Source of the DNA: Brevundimonas sp.
Lineage (GTDB): Bacteria; Pseudomonadota; Alphaproteobacteria; Caulobacterales; Caulobacteraceae
Reading direction: 5' to 3'
Assembly: GCA_027531145.1 (NCBI GenBank)
Contig: JAPZRF010000006.1
Span: 62,001 to 126,000, forward strand
Length of the DNA: 64,000 nucleotides
Below are positions 7,634 through 14,838 of this stretch, one piece after another (position 1 is the stretch's first letter; each line of letters starts with the position of its first letter). The notes beneath the pieces were generated by a model. That model was given only the letters and a program-made list of their open reading frames with translations, made no database searches and was not told where the DNA came from. The translations under genes and the position numbers were made by a program.

Positions 7634-8313
7634 ATGATCATCGGCGAAATCGAGGTCCTGCGCTGGCTGCACATTCTGGCCATGGTCTATTGGCTAGGGG
7701 GGAGTGGGGGGTATTTCAGACATCCTACAACGTTGTGAACCCCAGGCTGAGCCTCGATGAGCGGCGTCGGCACATGGAGACGGCCTACCGCATCGACATC
7801 CTCGCACGGACCGGAATCATTCTTCTGCTGCCGCTGGGGCTGCATATGGGGACCCTGTATGGCTTCGTACCTCTGGATCGCGCCTGGCTGGCCCCGATGT
7901 GGGGGGGCTTCATCGCCTGGCTAAGCCTGACCTGGGCCGCCTTCTTCCAGCGCGAAACGGATCTGGGTATCCGGCTGACAAAGATCGATGAGGCCCTGCG
8001 CTACATCCTCATTCCGGCCTTGCTGATCGTCGGCGTCGCCTCCCTTCTGGACCAGGGTCCTCTGGCTGTCGGGGAAGGCACGCTGTGGTACCCGGCGAAG
8101 ATCACCGTCTATGGTTTGATGCTGGTCATCGGGCTTGGCCTGCGCTTCATCATGCGGGCGTGGACCACGCGCTTCCGTCGCCTCGCCGAGGGCCCCAACC
8201 CCCGGGAAGAAGCCGCGCTGAAGCGCGAAATCGCCATCGGACGCGGCCTCGCCTATGTCTACTGGATCGGCATTGCGTCGGCGGCGTTCCTCGGGGCCGT
8301 CAAACCGTTCTGA
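7634..8313 (+). pseudogene. Integral membrane protein, split by a frameshift in a G-run
   Basis: The N-terminus 'IEVLRWLHILAMVYWLGG' is in one frame and the remainder, from 'EWGVFQTSYNVVNPRLSLDE' to the stop at 8313, is in another. The break falls in the G6 tract at about 7697-7702. One extra G would restore a continuous ~227-aa protein reading '...VYWLGGEWGVFQTS...' with about five membrane segments, including 'ILIPALLIVGVASLL' and 'ITVYGLMLVIGLGLRFIM'. The start ATG at 7634 has GGGGGAAGG upstream. The second half is well conserved in composition, so this is either a recent mutation, a phase-variable tract or a sequencing error. The family is not recognised with certainty; it recalls CopD/heme-oxidase-type membrane proteins. 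Confidence 0.75.
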
Positions 8314-8317
8314 CCTA

Positions 8318-9142
8318 TCAGTGGGGCTCTTCGCCTCCGGAGACGTTCAGGCTTTCGGCAGTGATGTACCTGGCCGCGTCCGAGCATAGGAAGGCGACAG
8401 CGTCCGCTGTGTCCTGCGGCAGGCCCGGGCGGCGCATGGGAATGCGATTGGCCATCGCCTGCAGGTAGTCGTCGACCGAGGCAGCCCCCACGACCTTTGA
8501 GAAGTACTCGTTCTGCCAGGCCCCCAGACCCGTAGTGACGTGGTTGGGGCAGACGTTGTTCAGCGTGATCCCGTGCGGGCCCAGTTCAATCGCTGCCGAC
8601 CGCGTCAGACCGACGAGGCCGTGCTTGGACGCGGTATAGGCCTGGGCGTGGGGAAAGCCGGACTTGGCGGCCTGGGAGGCGATATTGACGATCCGTCCAC
8701 CGCGGCCCTGTCTGATCATTACCTCCGCAGCCGCCTGGATGCCGTAGAAGCAGCCAGACAGATTGACGTCGATCACGGCGCGCCAGTCGTCGGGCGTCAC
8801 ATCCATCAGGGGCTTCATGATGTAACCGATGCCGGCGTTATTGACCCAGATGTCGAGCCCGCCGTGCGTCTTGACCGCATGGGCCGCGAGAGCCCGCACC
8901 TGGTCCGGATCGCGCACGTCGCAAACACAGGTCGAGGCACCCGGCAGTTCGGCTGCGATCGCCGCCATCTCTCCGGTCGCGCCGATCATACCGCCTGGCG
9001 TGGCTGCATCCCGCGAAGCGCCGATGTCAGAGATGACGACCCGCGCGCCCTCCGTCGCCAACGTCTTCGCGATCGCCTCGCCCAGACCCTTGCGGCGGCC
9101 TGATCCGGTGACGACCGCCACCTTGCCATCGAAGCGACCCAT
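8318..9142 (-). CDS. Short-chain dehydrogenase/reductase (SDR)
   Basis: A classical SDR of 274 aa. Cofactor motif 'VAVVTGSGRRKGLGEAIAKT', with insertion between the glycines; Asp in 'VVISDIG' favours NAD(H). Structural 'NNAGIGYIM', catalytic Ser in 'IVNIASQAAKSG', and 'YTASKHGLVG' as the YxxxK site. It reduces or oxidises a hydroxyl/keto group of an unknown substrate. It is translationally coupled (TGATG) to the HapK-like gene upstream, so both are controlled by the 9.5-kb operator. It ends 4 bp from the convergent membrane-protein gene. Confidence 0.92.
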   Translation of the reverse strand: MGRFDGKVAVVTGSGRRKGLGEAIAKTLATEGARVVISDIGASRDAATPGGMIGATGEMAAIAAELPGASTCVCDVRDPDQVRALAAHAVKTHGGLDIWVNNAGIGYIMKPLMDVTPDDWRAVIDVNLSGCFYGIQAAAEVMIRQGRGGRIVNIASQAAKSGFPHAQAYTASKHGLVGLTRSAAIELGPHGITLNNVCPNHVTTGLGAWQNEYFSKVVGAASVDDYLQAMANRIPMRRPGLPQDTADAVAFLCSDAARYITAESLNVSGGEEPH

Positions 9143-9453
9143 CAGAGACTCTTGGTCACGAGGAAGGTCACGTCGACCATCGACTGGAACTCGCCTGCGA
9201 TCTTCTGCGCCTGCGGAGTGGAAACCTCGGCGAAGAATTGATCCATGTCACGGACATCAATGGTCTCGATGTAGCCATATGGCGGGGTGGCATCGGAGCC
9301 GAGCAGACCTTCGACCTTGTGGACCTGAAAGTCGTCGACCGACGCCATGGCCCTGACCGCAGGAATGTCGGTCGCCTTGGCCCACGCTTCATAGGCCGCG
9401 GGATCCTGGCCGGGCTTCAGGTTGAAAAGGGCTAAGACTCGGGTGGCGGCCAT
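9142..9453 (-). CDS. REDY-like / HapK-type small protein
   Basis: 103 aa, ferredoxin-like dimeric alpha-beta barrel type: 'RVLALFNLKPGQDPAAYEAW', 'DIPAVRAMASVDDFQVHKVE', 'FFAEVSTPQAQKIAGEFQSM'. This matches my memory of the REDY-like HapK family, named after a prodigiosin-pathway protein; small members are thought to bind or rearrange aromatic or polyketide-like ligands. The ATG at 9453 is preferred over 9462 because AGGA stands about 10 nt before it. It is the first gene after the divergent operator and is coupled to the SDR. Biochemical role unknown. Confidence 0.75.
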   Translation of the reverse strand: MAATRVLALFNLKPGQDPAAYEAWAKATDIPAVRAMASVDDFQVHKVEGLLGSDATPPYGYIETIDVRDMDQFFAEVSTPQAQKIAGEFQSMVDVTFLVTKSL

Positions 9454-9489
9454 GTGCGTCATCCTGGAAGCTGAAGGAACCCTCGACGG

Positions 9490-9517
9490 GCAAATGATAT
9501 AATCCTATATCATTTGC
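9490..9517. promoter_or_regulatory. Operator site 1 of a shared dyad family, with a TATAAT box
   Basis: The arms GCAAATGATATA and TATATCATTTGC are perfect 12-bp inverted repeats around the spacer ATCC. The left arm and spacer contain TATAAT (9498-9503), a good -10 hexamer for the rightward methyltransferase unit, so a bound repressor would occlude RNA polymerase. It lies between the HapK-like and methyltransferase genes. The same dyad recurs at 12910-12933 and 17670-17693. Confidence 0.8.
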
Positions 9518-9542
9518 GCGCGGCAAGCCCCGGAGGTCGATC

Positions 9543-10772
9543 ATGGATGGTTCACCCGATGTGAAGAATGCCGGCCCGGCCCAGTCCTACTCGGGTCCGC
9601 CAGACTATCGCGTGGTCGGCCGCCACGGTGTGTTTCCTGACACCAGCCACGACGAGATCGCGCGATTCAACTTCCTGGCCCACATGAACCGGCACCTCTC
9701 GACCAAGGTCATGCCGGCGGTGAAAACGGCATGGGAGCGCCGCGCCGGTCCGGCGTTCGAGGCCCGCGAAGGCCGCACCCCGAAGGACCGCCACGAGGTG
9801 CGCAAGGCTTTGCTGCAGGATCCCTACTACCAAGCCTGGTCTGCCTTGCGCCGCGCGACGATGGAACAACGTCAACAGGCCGGCCGCTGGATCGCGCTGC
9901 GGCAGGCCGAAACCCTGTCGGCCAAGGTCGATGCCCTGACCAGGTCGGGCGACCGTCTGGAGCTGAACCCAGCCCTAACGATTCCACGCTATGTCTCGGC
10001 TGTGGATCATCACTGCATGCCCGGCAGCTATCACCTCGAGGTCTTTCCTGGTGACGTTTCCGGGGCGGCCAACTACGACAGCGGCATCTTCGCCACCACG
10101 GGCGGTGCGCTGGGCCGATTCTCCGACGGTGGCGGCCATGCTGTGGTCAAATGGATCAGAAAGTCCCTGCCAGACTTCCGGCCGCGTCGCATCCTCGACA
10201 TCGGCGCGAACCTCGGCCAGAACGTTCTGCCGATCGCGGAGGCCTTTCCCGAGGCCGAGGTGATCGCCCTGGATGTCGGCGCGCCCATGCTGCGCTACGG
10301 AGCGGCGCGGGCGAAGTCGCTGGGCGTCGAGAACGTGCGCTTCGTTCAGGGCGATGGATCGGACCTGTCGCGCTGGGCCGACGGCTCGTTCGATTGGGTG
10401 CAGACGACCATGACCCTGCACGAGCTGTCCCTGACATCGATGAAGGCCATCTTCGCAGAAACCTTCCGAGTCCTGTCGCCCGACGGGATCGTGCTCCACG
10501 TTGAACAGCCCCAGTACGCTGCTGACATGCCCCTGTTCGAACAGGCCATGCGCGACTGGGACGCCTTCTACAACAACGAGCCCTTCTGGAGCACGATGCA
10601 CGGCCTGGACATCGACGGATTCCTGATCGAGGCGGGCTTCCGGAGCGATCGACTGATCCACGGCGGCGTCACGGCCGTGGTCGACAAGGATGTCTTCCCC
10701 GACGCGGCCGACGATGAGGGCGAGGACTATGGCCGCAAGGCCGCATGGCATGTGATCGGGGCTCGAAAATGA
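9543..10772 (+). CDS. SAM-dependent methyltransferase with long N-terminal extension
   Basis: 409 aa. Residues about 215-330 are a class I methyltransferase: motif I 'RRILDIGANLGQNVLPIAEA', acidic 'VIALDVGAPMLRYG', 'VRFVQGDGSDLSRWADGSFD' and 'MTLHELSLTSMKAIFAETFR'. The first ~200 residues are not recognised and include 'HPLDRHEVRK'-like basic helices that could form the substrate-binding part. It has a strong ribosome-binding site (CGGAGGTCGATC then ATG) and follows operator site 1. Its stop overlaps the next ORF (ATGA). It probably O- or C-methylates the substrate of this catabolic cluster; the acceptor is unknown. Confidence 0.85.
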   Translation: MDGSPDVKNAGPAQSYSGPPDYRVVGRHGVFPDTSHDEIARFNFLAHMNRHLSTKVMPAVKTAWERRAGPAFEAREGRTPKDRHEVRKALLQDPYYQAWSALRRATMEQRQQAGRWIALRQAETLSAKVDALTRSGDRLELNPALTIPRYVSAVDHHCMPGSYHLEVFPGDVSGAANYDSGIFATTGGALGRFSDGGGHAVVKWIRKSLPDFRPRRILDIGANLGQNVLPIAEAFPEAEVIALDVGAPMLRYGAARAKSLGVENVRFVQGDGSDLSRWADGSFDWVQTTMTLHELSLTSMKAIFAETFRVLSPDGIVLHVEQPQYAADMPLFEQAMRDWDAFYNNEPFWSTMHGLDIDGFLIEAGFRSDRLIHGGVTAVVDKDVFPDAADDEGEDYGRKAAWHVIGARK

Positions 10773-11131
10773 GTATCGATCTTGCGCTGGCCCTGTCGTC
10801 CGCCAAGCCGGCGGGCAAACGACCCTACTTCATGGACCGCGAGGTTGAGCGGGTCCTCAACATCCTGATGGCGACGGTACAGGAACTGGCCGTCACGCGC
10901 GAAAGGCTGGACACTCTGGAACGGCTACTGGAGGCCAGGGGCGTGGTCGCCCGGTCCGAGATCGAGCGCTTTGGGCCAAACAAGGACGAGGCCGCCGAGC
11001 GGGGCTTGTGGATGCAGGAGTACCTCAACCGGGTGCTGCGCACCCTGCAACAGGAAGCGGAAGCGATGCAGACCACGGACGACCTGGCCTCGGAAGAGGT
11101 CGCGCTTGAAGTGTCCAGGGCCGACGCCTGA
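10769..11131 (+). CDS. Hypothetical coiled-coil protein, methyltransferase partner
   Basis: Starts at the ATG overlapping the methyltransferase stop, giving 120 aa; the track's upstream GTG is not needed. Residues 28-110 are strongly helical and charged: 'REVERVLNILMATVQELAVT', 'ERLDTLERLLEARGV', 'WMQEYLNRVLRTLQQEAEAM'. No signal peptide or membrane segment. I do not recognise the family. Tight coupling to the methyltransferase and the VOC gene suggests a small accessory or subunit-type role. Confidence 0.75.
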   Translation: MSIDLALALSSAKPAGKRPYFMDREVERVLNILMATVQELAVTRERLDTLERLLEARGVVARSEIERFGPNKDEAAERGLWMQEYLNRVLRTLQQEAEAMQTTDDLASEEVALEVSRADA

Positions 11132-11132
11132 G

Positions 11133-11621
11133 ATGCCGATCTCCAGCCTCATCCGCTCGGCCGTGTTCTGCTCGGACCTGGATCGATCCACCGCCTTCTA
11201 CCGTGCGCTGGGCCTGAACGCCGTCTACTTCGAGGGTGACCTCGACCCCGAGTCCTCCCAGGGCGCGCTTCATGTCCCGGCGGTATCGACCCTGCGCTGT
11301 CGAATCCTCAAGCGCAGCGCGGACGCAGCCAACTTCGGCATGGTCGGCCTGTTCGAGCTGACGCCGCTGCCGGAGCCCCTCCCCGTGCCCGCCGGGCCGC
11401 CGCGCCTGGGCGAGACGGCGCTGGTCTTCTACGCCCAGCCCTTCATGGAGGTGCTGATCGCGGCGCGACGGGCCGGCGCCACCTGGTCGCCAGAGCCGAT
11501 CACCTTCACCATGCCGCATCGCAGCCAGATGGAGGTCTGCCTGCGCGATCCCGACGGCGTGCTTGTCAATCTCATCGACCGCGACCCTGCCGAGCAGGTC
11601 CGGACGACCCCGGTCAGATGA
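11133..11621 (+). CDS. VOC-superfamily protein (glyoxalase/dioxygenase fold)
   Basis: 162 aa, starting 1 bp after the previous stop, whereas the track's ORF reads far upstream in the wrong context. VOC pattern: 'SSLIRSAVFCSDLDRSTAFY' followed by 'ALGLNAVYFEGD', and the second beta-alpha-beta unit ending 'QMEVCLRDPDGVLVNLIDRD'. The metal site looks partial: the C-terminal Glu position (MEVCLRDPDG) is present but His residues are not obvious. It may be an isomerase, lyase or ligand-binding member. Third gene of the site-1 rightward unit. Confidence 0.85.
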   Translation: MPISSLIRSAVFCSDLDRSTAFYRALGLNAVYFEGDLDPESSQGALHVPAVSTLRCRILKRSADAANFGMVGLFELTPLPEPLPVPAGPPRLGETALVFYAQPFMEVLIAARRAGATWSPEPITFTMPHRSQMEVCLRDPDGVLVNLIDRDPAEQVRTTPVR

Positions 11622-11628
11622 CGGCCAT

Positions 11629-11649
11629 CCCTCTCCCACCGGGAGGGGG
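11629..11649. terminator. GC-rich hairpin between convergent genes
   Basis: CCCTCTCCC, loop ACC, then GGGAGGGGG forms a 9-bp stem with one G:T pair. It sits in the 40-bp gap between the VOC gene stop and the stop of the convergent DUF1838 gene. No clear U-tract, but its place suits a bidirectional terminator. Confidence 0.55.
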
Positions 11650-11661
11650 AGACCTGTTCCC

Positions 11662-12552
11662 TCACTGGGCCGCGGCACGTTCCGCGTCGAAGACTTTCCG
11701 GAAATACGTCCAGCTGGTCTCGTTCGGCCGCGCATCATTCAGCGGGGGCGGGGTGACATAGTCCGGGTAGTTCGTCGCGATCTCGTCCCTCAGAACCTGG
11801 GGCAGGCCGTCGATGCCATTCGCCATGGTCTGGCCGATCGCGTTGAATACCAGCCCGCCTGGCCGACCGCCCATCCGCATCCAAGGCAGCCACGGCGAGA
11901 TCCGCACCCAGGCAATCGAAGCGTCGGCGCGGGAGCGCGAGGCGTCGAGGAGGTCGTCTTCCCGCACCGAGAAGTCGAAGATCTCCATGGCGTGGTAATG
12001 GTTGCCGACATACTCTTGATAGTCGCCGCCCAGCGGGTTCAGGTAAAACAGCGGTGCCTCGAATGGCAGGAAAACCCAGCCTTGGTTGACCCGGCCCGAA
12101 AACCGTAACGGGGACCCGTCCGCTGTCCGTTCAAAGGTCGGGCGCGAGTTCACCGGATCGTTGGCGACGTGTACCACCTCGACCACCTGGTCGGTCTCAG
12201 GATTGGTCCAGGTCCGAAGGATCTCGTTGGTACGGGGGTCGAGATAGATCATGAGTTCGCGCGACACGAGGCGATAGCCGGTCCCGCGTGCGGAATCCGT
12301 CACCGTGCCACACTGGCGCACGTTCATCCCTTCGACATTGAAGACGTGACGGTCCGGCACGCCCGGCGCACGGGCGTAGACCCGACCGGACCAGTGATAG
12401 ACCACCGGCTCGCCGTCCACGGTCGAGCACTGGATCTTGCGGTTCGCCGCGATCGCGCCGGCCGGTGTCGACAGGTCGATCGTCTGCGCCGATGCCGCCA
12501 TCGGCATCGCCATAGCGGCCAGCACGGCCGAGGCCATCAGTACAAGCCTCAT
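11662..12552 (-). CDS. DUF1838 family exported protein
   Basis: 296 aa from the ATG at 12552, chosen because GGAGGAAAAGAG precedes it and it begins a clean signal peptide ('MRLVLMASAVLAAMAMPMAA', cleavage near ASA-Q). The mature part reads 'KIQCSTVDGEPVVYHWSGRV', 'PVNSRPTFERTADGSPLRFS' and 'SWTYFRKVFDA', which I recognise as the DUF1838 family of periplasmic proteins with no established function. It lies 28 bp downstream of the DUF1330 gene on the same strand, so site 2 controls it. The position suggests a periplasmic step or binding role for the cluster's substrate. Confidence 0.8.
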   Translation of the reverse strand: MRLVLMASAVLAAMAMPMAASAQTIDLSTPAGAIAANRKIQCSTVDGEPVVYHWSGRVYARAPGVPDRHVFNVEGMNVRQCGTVTDSARGTGYRLVSRELMIYLDPRTNEILRTWTNPETDQVVEVVHVANDPVNSRPTFERTADGSPLRFSGRVNQGWVFLPFEAPLFYLNPLGGDYQEYVGNHYHAMEIFDFSVREDDLLDASRSRADASIAWVRISPWLPWMRMGGRPGGLVFNAIGQTMANGIDGLPQVLRDEIATNYPDYVTPPPLNDARPNETSWTYFRKVFDAERAAAQ

Positions 12553-12580
12553 CTCTTTTCCTCCGATGAGTTCAGATAAT

Positions 12581-12874
12581 TCATGGGACCTCAACGGCCC
12601 ATACGCGGCAGTCGGCGACGTCCTGGCGGAGCTTCTTCAATTCTGCGTACTCGGGGCTGTCCCAGAAGGTGCGCAAAGTCGCCATGTCCGGCCACTCGGA
12701 GATGACCGCCGACGATCCGTCGCCCCAGTCACCCTCCAGCAGCCGCACCCCTGGCCCGCGCAGCAGATAGCGCCCGCCGTGCTGTTCGATCAGGGCCGCG
12801 GCTGCCTTGCCGTAGCCACCGAGGAAAGCCTCGCGGTCCGCGATCTTTGCCAGCACGATCATGTATGCCGCCAC
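12581..12874 (-). CDS. DUF1330 family protein
   Basis: 97-aa dimeric alpha-beta barrel protein: 'MAAYMIVLAKIADREAFLGG', 'LIEQHGGRYLLRGPGVRLLE', 'AVISEWPDMATLRTFWDSPE', 'YAELKKLRQ'. This is the normal length and motif set for DUF1330. Cytoplasmic, no cofactor motif. First gene left of operator site 2 and upstream of the DUF1838 gene. Together with the HapK-like and YciI proteins it is one of three small ferredoxin-like-fold proteins in the regulon, which is typical of ring-opening or isomerising catabolic pathways. Function is inferred only. Confidence 0.88.
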   Translation of the reverse strand: MAAYMIVLAKIADREAFLGGYGKAAAALIEQHGGRYLLRGPGVRLLEGDWGDGSSAVISEWPDMATLRTFWDSPEYAELKKLRQDVADCRVWAVEVP

Positions 12875-12909
12875 GTCAGCCCCCTTGCTATGACCACACT
12901 AGCGCGCTC

Positions 12910-12933
12910 AAATGATATAAATCTATACCATTT
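12910..12933. promoter_or_regulatory. Operator site 2 of the shared dyad family
   Basis: AAATGATATA, spacer AATC, then TATACCATTT. It differs from site 1 at one arm position (C for T). It sits in the 84-bp divergent gap between the DUF1330 and two-domain VOC genes, about 25 bp before the rightward ATG. TATAAA within it could act as part of a -10 element. Confidence 0.78.
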
Positions 12934-12958
12934 CGCCAATTGACGAGAACCGGGCCTC

Positions 12959-13840
12959 ATGGAACTCCTGCGCGCCGCTACCTTGACCGTTGCCGATCCG
13001 GAAGCGACGGCGGCTCGTTATGTCGAGTGGCTCGACTATTCGATTGTCGAGCGCGGCCCGGTCTCCGTCGATCTGGCTGCCGCATGGGGATGTCCGGCGT
13101 CGGCTGGCCGCGCGTCGGTAGTCTGCCGTCCGGCGTCGGCTGTGGAGGTCTTCCTTCGCTTTATCGAGGGCGCGACGCCTGCTGACTACAAGCCCCTGCG
13201 CACCTTCGGCTGGGCGGCCATCGAGATCTGCACTCAGGACACCCACGCCGTAAACGCGCGCATGGAGGGCTCGCCCTTCCAGATCATCGGTCCGCCCAAG
13301 GAGCTTGACGGGCTGCCCGCCATCTTCCCCATGCAGGTGAAGGGTCCGGATCAGGAAATCGTCTACCTGACCCAGATTCGTGAAAATCTGCCGGCCTACG
13401 ACCTGCCCCGTGCTGCCAGTCCGATCGACAAGCTGTTCATCATTGTGCTGGCCTGTTCGGACCTTCAGGCTTCGCTGGACTGGTTCGAGACCGAGCTGAA
13501 GCTGTCAGCTGGCCGTTCGATGGACCTGGTCTACACCATGATCAACGCAGCCTTCGACCTGCCAGCGGACACGAAACACGCCCTCGCCACCATGGTGCAC
13601 GGGCGCGACTGCTTCCTGGAGCTGGACCAGTATCCGGACGAGACGACCGCCCGCCCGACGGAACCCGGGGCTCTGCCCCCCGGCATCGCCATAACCACCT
13701 TCCGCCACCCGGACTTCGACGCCCTGAAGGGCTGGATCAGCCCGCCGGTTGTCCGCAACGGTGCCGTCTACGGCGGCAGGCGCGCGGGTACGCTTCGCGC
13801 GCCAGACGGCACCCTTGTCGAGGTCGTCGAGGCGGCATGA
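12959..13840 (+). CDS. Two-domain VOC-superfamily protein
   Basis: 293 aa made of two VOC modules. Module 1 (about 1-135): 'LRAATLTVADPEATAARYVE', 'GWAAIEICTQDTHAVNARME', 'GPDQEIVYLTQI'. Module 2 (about 150-293): 'IDKLFIIVLACSDLQASLDW', 'TMVHGRDCFLELDQYP', 'RAPDGTLVEVVE'. It resembles extradiol-dioxygenase or glyoxalase-like proteins, but a full His-His-Glu triad is not evident, so catalysis is uncertain. No strong Shine-Dalgarno; the ATG lies close behind operator site 2. The stop overlaps the MDR gene (ATGA). Confidence 0.85.
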   Translation: MELLRAATLTVADPEATAARYVEWLDYSIVERGPVSVDLAAAWGCPASAGRASVVCRPASAVEVFLRFIEGATPADYKPLRTFGWAAIEICTQDTHAVNARMEGSPFQIIGPPKELDGLPAIFPMQVKGPDQEIVYLTQIRENLPAYDLPRAASPIDKLFIIVLACSDLQASLDWFETELKLSAGRSMDLVYTMINAAFDLPADTKHALATMVHGRDCFLELDQYPDETTARPTEPGALPPGIAITTFRHPDFDALKGWISPPVVRNGAVYGGRRAGTLRAPDGTLVEVVEAA

Positions 13841-14838
13841 CCAACACCGCTCGCGAAGTCGTACTGGCCCGCCCTGTCACAGCCGTCCCGGTCGCCGCAG
13901 ACTTCACCGTCGTGACTCGTGACCGTCAACAGCCCGAGGGCGAGGGGTGGCTGAAAGTCCGGCCGCTGTTCCTGTCTCTCGACCCCTATATCGGTGCCCG
14001 CATCCGGGGTCGTCACATGGGCGAGGCCGCCCCTGCCCCCGGCGAGCCCCTGCCCGGCTTCTGCGTCGCCGAGGTCGAGGAGAGCCGTGACCCCGCCTTC
14101 GCGCCGGGCGACCGCGTCGTCACCGAGGCCGGCTGGACCGACCTCGTCTGGGTCCGATCCGGGACCGCACGCAAGGTCTCATCCGATATCGCCGCGTCCC
14201 TCCATCTCAGCGTGCTCGGCATGCCCGGCCTGACCGCCTGGGCCGGTATGACCCAGCTGGCGAAGACCGGCGCTGACGATCTCCTGACCGTCAACGCGGC
14301 GGCCGGAACGGTCGGCGGCGTCGCCGGCCAGATCACCAGAAACCTCGGCGGCCGCGCCATCGGCATCGCGAGCGGATCGGAAAAGTGCGGCCTCGTCGTT
14401 GATCGCTATGGCTTCGAGGCCTGCATCGACTACGGTGCCGAGGACTGGGAGATGCAGCTGGCTTCCGCGGTCGCTCCGGGGTCGACCATCCATTTCGAGA
14501 ACGTCGGCGCGAGCCAACTCGCCGTCGGCATCCGAAACCTGAACCTCTATGGCCGCATCGTCCTGTGCGGGCTGGCCGAGCATTATCACGCTGACGCCGG
14601 CCCGGCCGTCACCGCCATCGGTCCCCTCCTGGGCAAGCGGGCTGCCGTCTTTGGTCTGGTCGTCTACGACTTCTATCCCCGCTGGTCGGAGTGGACCGCT
14701 CTGGCCGAGCCCTGGGTCAAGGCGGGCCGCCTGACCATCGCCGAGGACATAGGGCAAGGCCTCGACAGCGCAGGCACCCAGCTCGAACGGCTTGTGCGCG
14801 GCGAGAACGTCGGCAAGACCCTGGTCCGGGTAGCGTGA
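13837..14838 (+). CDS. MDR-family NADP-dependent oxidoreductase (zinc-free, leukotriene B4 dehydrogenase-like)
   Basis: 333 aa. N-terminal GroES-like domain 'WLKVRPLFLSLDPYIGARIR' (no structural-zinc Cys), 'GMPGLTAWAGMTQLAKTGAD', and Rossmann segment 'LLTVNAAAGTVGGVAGQIT' (AAGxVGxxxGQ pattern) followed by 'YGFEACIDYGAEDW'. Family members reduce the C=C bond of alpha,beta-unsaturated ketones with NADPH. Here the Gly-rich loop is 'AAAGTVGGVAGQ'. Coupled by ATGA to the VOC gene and GTGA to the hydrolase gene. Probably reduces an enone intermediate of the pathway. Confidence 0.9.
   Translation: MTNTAREVVLARPVTAVPVAADFTVVTRDRQQPEGEGWLKVRPLFLSLDPYIGARIRGRHMGEAAPAPGEPLPGFCVAEVEESRDPAFAPGDRVVTEAGWTDLVWVRSGTARKVSSDIAASLHLSVLGMPGLTAWAGMTQLAKTGADDLLTVNAAAGTVGGVAGQITRNLGGRAIGIASGSEKCGLVVDRYGFEACIDYGAEDWEMQLASAVAPGSTIHFENVGASQLAVGIRNLNLYGRIVLCGLAEHYHADAGPAVTAIGPLLGKRAAVFGLVVYDFYPRWSEWTALAEPWVKAGRLTIAEDIGQGLDSAGTQLERLVRGENVGKTLVRVA

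Noticed and set aside
10971-11621. 216-aa VOC ORF start at 10971
   Set aside because: Its first 54 codons overlap the coupled upstream gene in another frame. ATG 11133 gives the expected VOC length.
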